Shown one piece after another: positions 5,969 through 7,673 of a stretch of DNA of 7,673 nucleotides. The DNA comes from Gemmatimonadales bacterium (lineage in GTDB: Bacteria > Gemmatimonadota > Gemmatimonadetes > Gemmatimonadales > GWC2-71-9), in the NCBI GenBank assembly GCA_013813675.1, contig JACCRH010000403.1, positions 1 through 7,673 of the forward strand, read 5' to 3'. A program made the position numbers and the translations under genes. The notes under the pieces are model-generated. The model had not been told where the DNA came from and ran no database searches. It worked only from the letters and a program-made list of their open reading frames with translations. The first letter of the stretch is position 1; every line of letters starts with the position of its first letter.

Positions 5969-7108
5969 GTGGCAAGACGGGAGCGCGGAGCCGGCCGTGT
6001 GTACTTGCGCCAAGATCCGGCCGACCGCACGCGCCTACTCAAGACGTGGTGGATCGACTATCACGCAGAGGGGAAGCGGTACCGCGAGTCTTCCAAGAGT
6101 CGGAAGAAGAGCGATGCCATCGCTCTCTTGAGGCTTCGCATGGGCGAGCACGGCGCCGGTCGGTTTGTTGGCGCCGACGCGCGCCGCTTGACTTTCGAGC
6201 AGCTCGAGTCAGGCATCATCGCGAGCTACAGGCTCAAGGACCATCGTTCGCTCGGACGCCTTCGATCGGCGTTCAATCACCTCCGCGACCACTTCGGCGG
6301 GCTGAAGGCGACCGCGATCACGAGCCGCTTGTTGGAGCAGTACGCTACCGCCCGGCGGGAGGAGGCTGCGCCGGCGACCGTGAAGTATGAGCTCGCGCTT
6401 CTGCGTCGGGCGATGACTCTGGCGGTGCGGGCGGGTCTCATGACCTCCCGGCCGGCTTTTCCTGAGATAGCGGTCCACAATGCCCGTGTGGGCTTCTTCG
6501 AGCAGGGCGAGTTTCAGGCGGTCATTGCCGAGCTGCCCGATTCACTGAAGCGTATCGCTATCGTGGGGTACTATTCGGGCTGGAGAAAGAGCGAGATCCT
6601 CGGCTTGACCTGGGCGCGGATCGATTTCGATCACGGCATCATGCGCCTAGATCCTACCTCGACAGCGGCCGGCACCTCCACGAAGAACAATCAGGGACGT
6701 ACGTACCCCTTCGGAGAGGTGCCCGCTCTTGCGGATGCGCTGCGTGCTCAGCGGGCCTATTCGGACGATGTCCAGCGGCAGGTCGGCGCCGTCATCCCGT
6801 TTGTCTGGCACCGGATGGACGGAAGCCGCATCCGCCATTTCGACGAAGCGTGGCGGTCCGCCTGTCGGCGGGCTGGATATTCTGGGCGGCTGTTCCACGA
6901 CCTCCGACGCACGGCCGCGCGGAACTTCATCAGGGCGGGCGTCCCCGAGCACTGGGCGATGAAACTCAGTGGCCACAAGACTCCCGAGGTGTTCCGCCGT
7001 TACGCTATCAGCAGCGAGGCCGATCTCAAGCAGGCGGTCGCGCTTCTCGCCGCCCTGCCGAGCGGGCCACGTAGCTCCGTGATCCCGCTGAAGGCAGCAG
7101 GGGACTGA
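5969..7108 (+). CDS. Tyrosine recombinase / phage-type integrase
   Basis: A 379-residue protein from GTG 5969 (Shine-Dalgarno GGAGGAG). It should catalyse site-specific integration and excision of the element adjoining tRNA-Leu. Domains: an N-terminal beta-rich arm-binding segment (about 1-60; pattern GRVYLR...TWWIDYHAEGKRYRESS), a helical core-binding domain (about 70-165), and a C-terminal catalytic domain (about 175-350). All catalytic residues are present: R206 in GWRKSE, candidate beta-sheet lysine K239, H310 and R313 in FHDLRR, H336 in SGHK, and nucleophile Y345 in RRYAIS. The enzyme therefore looks intact. Codon use is visibly less G/C-biased at third positions than in recN or galK, consistent with acquired DNA. 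It is transcribed away from the tRNA. The serine-recombinase and IS-transposase alternatives are excluded by the motifs. The specific integrase subfamily is not determined. Confidence 0.93.
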   Translation: MARRERGAGRVYLRQDPADRTRLLKTWWIDYHAEGKRYRESSKSRKKSDAIALLRLRMGEHGAGRFVGADARRLTFEQLESGIIASYRLKDHRSLGRLRSAFNHLRDHFGGLKATAITSRLLEQYATARREEAAPATVKYELALLRRAMTLAVRAGLMTSRPAFPEIAVHNARVGFFEQGEFQAVIAELPDSLKRIAIVGYYSGWRKSEILGLTWARIDFDHGIMRLDPTSTAAGTSTKNNQGRTYPFGEVPALADALRAQRAYSDDVQRQVGAVIPFVWHRMDGSRIRHFDEAWRSACRRAGYSGRLFHDLRRTAARNFIRAGVPEHWAMKLSGHKTPEVFRRYAISSEADLKQAVALLAALPSGPRSSVIPLKAAGD

Positions 7109-7290
7109 CATCCTCCCGGTCGCCGCGGCTGTCCTGATCGATCATGTCGCTGGAGTCCGCGATCGGCGTCGGGCAGCGGGTTAAGTGAGGATGCCCGCTT
7201 CGGTGTCGGGCCCAGGCGGCTCCGGCGGGGGATGCGAATTCGAGTGACGAGCCATGAGGACTGTAGAGTACACACTCCGAGAGGTGCCCA
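7109..7290. other. Intergenic stretch after the integrase, no clear gene
   Basis: No convincing coding region or terminator hairpin with a T-run is seen. Forward frames are very short: ATG 7144 (14 codons), a frame of similar size near 7190, and ATG 7254 (23 codons to TGA 7323-7325, with third-base composition unlike coding sequence). A perfect 10 bp palindrome TGATCGATCA lies at 7135-7144, possibly by chance. The reverse-strand frames here are continuations of antisense shadow over the integrase. Confidence 0.5.
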
Positions 7291-7479
7291 TTGAGTCCCC
7301 TGAACTACCGCGTGGTCGTGCCTGAGACACAGAGCACCCGGCGACCCACAAAAGACGAGCTCCCGCACATTCTCGCCTATGTGGGTGCCTACGTGCGGGA
7401 GCGAAACGTTGAACCAATGTCGGACCATGAAGTGCCCGGTGTTGAGGAGCTGGTGCTCTTCGACCACATCGACAACTAG
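7291..7479 (+). CDS. Hypothetical small protein (62 aa), island cargo
   Basis: Start TTG 7291 with a GAGGTG Shine-Dalgarno at 7281-7286, 4 bases upstream; an in-frame TAG at 7264-7266 limits any extension. About 72% of third codon positions are G or C, supporting coding in this frame over the reverse-strand alternatives. The 62-residue product is acidic toward the C-terminus (EVPGVEELVLFDHIDN), has a central region that may be helical (DELPHILAYVGAYVRERN), and has no signal peptide or membrane segment. No family is recognised. It lies 182 bp downstream of the integrase on the same strand. It could be an element-encoded accessory or regulatory protein, or a remnant. Confidence 0.5.
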   Translation: MSPLNYRVVVPETQSTRRPTKDELPHILAYVGAYVRERNVEPMSDHEVPGVEELVLFDHIDN

Positions 7480-7498
7480 GAGCTCCGAGTAGGAGCTC
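7477..7498. repeat. Short tandem direct repeat with GAGCTC palindromes
   Basis: TAGGAGCTC occurs at 7477-7485 and again at 7490-7498, a 13 bp period. The first copy contains the stop codon of the 62-residue gene. Each copy holds the self-complementary GAGCTC, so the two can also pair as a small 6 bp hairpin, and each contains AGGAG, a possible ribosome-binding site. No T-run follows, so terminator function is not supported. Confidence 0.4.
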
Positions 7499-7614
7499 AT
7501 TGACCGGCGCTCGGAACCCGCCCTCCCCCACCGAGGTTGCCCAGGAACGAAGAGAAGCGGGACCCGAAGTAGTGGGAGAAGCTGGAAAGCGGGCGATATC
7601 TGAGGCGTGACAAC

Positions 7615-7673
7615 GTGCAGCTCACGCCCGAGGAGGAGGAAGCCGAGTTCTACGGCAAAGAAGAGTTGAAGGC
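7615..7673 (+). CDS. Hypothetical protein, N-terminal part (runs off window), possibly a broken longer gene
   Basis: The last bases show a strongly coding-like frame (17 of 20 third positions G/C) that reads VQLTPEEEEAEFYGKEELKA and leaves the window open. GTG 7615 is a possible start, with GAGG at 7602-7605 nine bases before it. The same frame remains coding-like further upstream (WEKLESGRYLRRDN from 7573), but an in-frame TAG at 7570-7572 separates it from another plausible stretch (RNEEKRDPK, 7543-7569). Either a short gene starts after the stop, or a longer gene starting near TTG 7537 is interrupted. The product is highly acidic with no recognised family. A competing frame from TTG 7500 (36 codons to TGA 7608-7610, Shine-Dalgarno AGGAG at 7491-7495) loses coding character after about 7545. 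Confidence 0.33.
   Translation, partial: MQLTPEEEEAEFYGKEELK

Noticed and set aside
7000..7531. Two - strand frames (166 and 116 codons) downstream of and overlapping the integrase end
   Set aside because: They overlap the integrase C-terminus and the 62-residue + strand gene, have no ribosome-binding support, and read as non-natural sequence. I cannot fully exclude a short gene here.
1..7673. CRISPR array, insertion sequence, riboswitch or defence-system genes
   Set aside because: No regularly spaced repeats, transposase motifs, known riboswitch core or recognised defence domain were found on either strand by eye.

Overview
The window is a high-GC bacterial chromosome segment (strong G/C preference at third codon positions, many GTG/TTG starts, an outer-membrane-type beta-barrel gene). 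The gene content and style would suit a Gram-negative-walled, high-GC lineage such as Gemmatimonadota, but that placement is inference only; no marker here proves the phylum. Layout: (1) the C-terminal end of an NAD kinase gene, a REP/MITE-like imperfect hairpin of about 90 bp, and a complete recN (DNA repair SMC-like ATPase), all on +. (2) Convergent to recN, a - strand block: two small overlapping genes for multi-pass membrane proteins of unknown function, preceded by a roughly 511-residue predicted outer-membrane protein with a signal peptide. (3) Divergent from that gene across only about 18 bp, a galactokinase-family GHMP kinase on +. (4) A tRNA-Leu(UAA) gene with a plausible promoter just upstream.

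The tRNA is immediately followed by a complete tyrosine recombinase gene, transcribed away from it, with all catalytic residues visible. This is the classic arrangement of one end of a genomic island or prophage integrated at the 3' end of a tRNA gene. DNA to the right of about 5799 is therefore probably acquired: base use changes there, and beyond the integrase there are only short unrecognised reading frames (a 62-codon gene candidate, and a final reading frame that runs off the window and shows an in-frame amber stop upstream). The other attachment site and most of the cargo would lie beyond the right edge.

Functionally, the left part is housekeeping: NAD phosphorylation and double-strand-break repair, probably one transcription unit as nadK and recN often are. 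The middle part is cell envelope plus sugar phosphorylation, with no obvious pathway linking them. The right part is the start of a mobile element. No CRISPR array, defence system or complete novel system is visible within the window. The most promising places for something new are the island entry at 5799 onward and the pair of small membrane proteins at 2082-2866.
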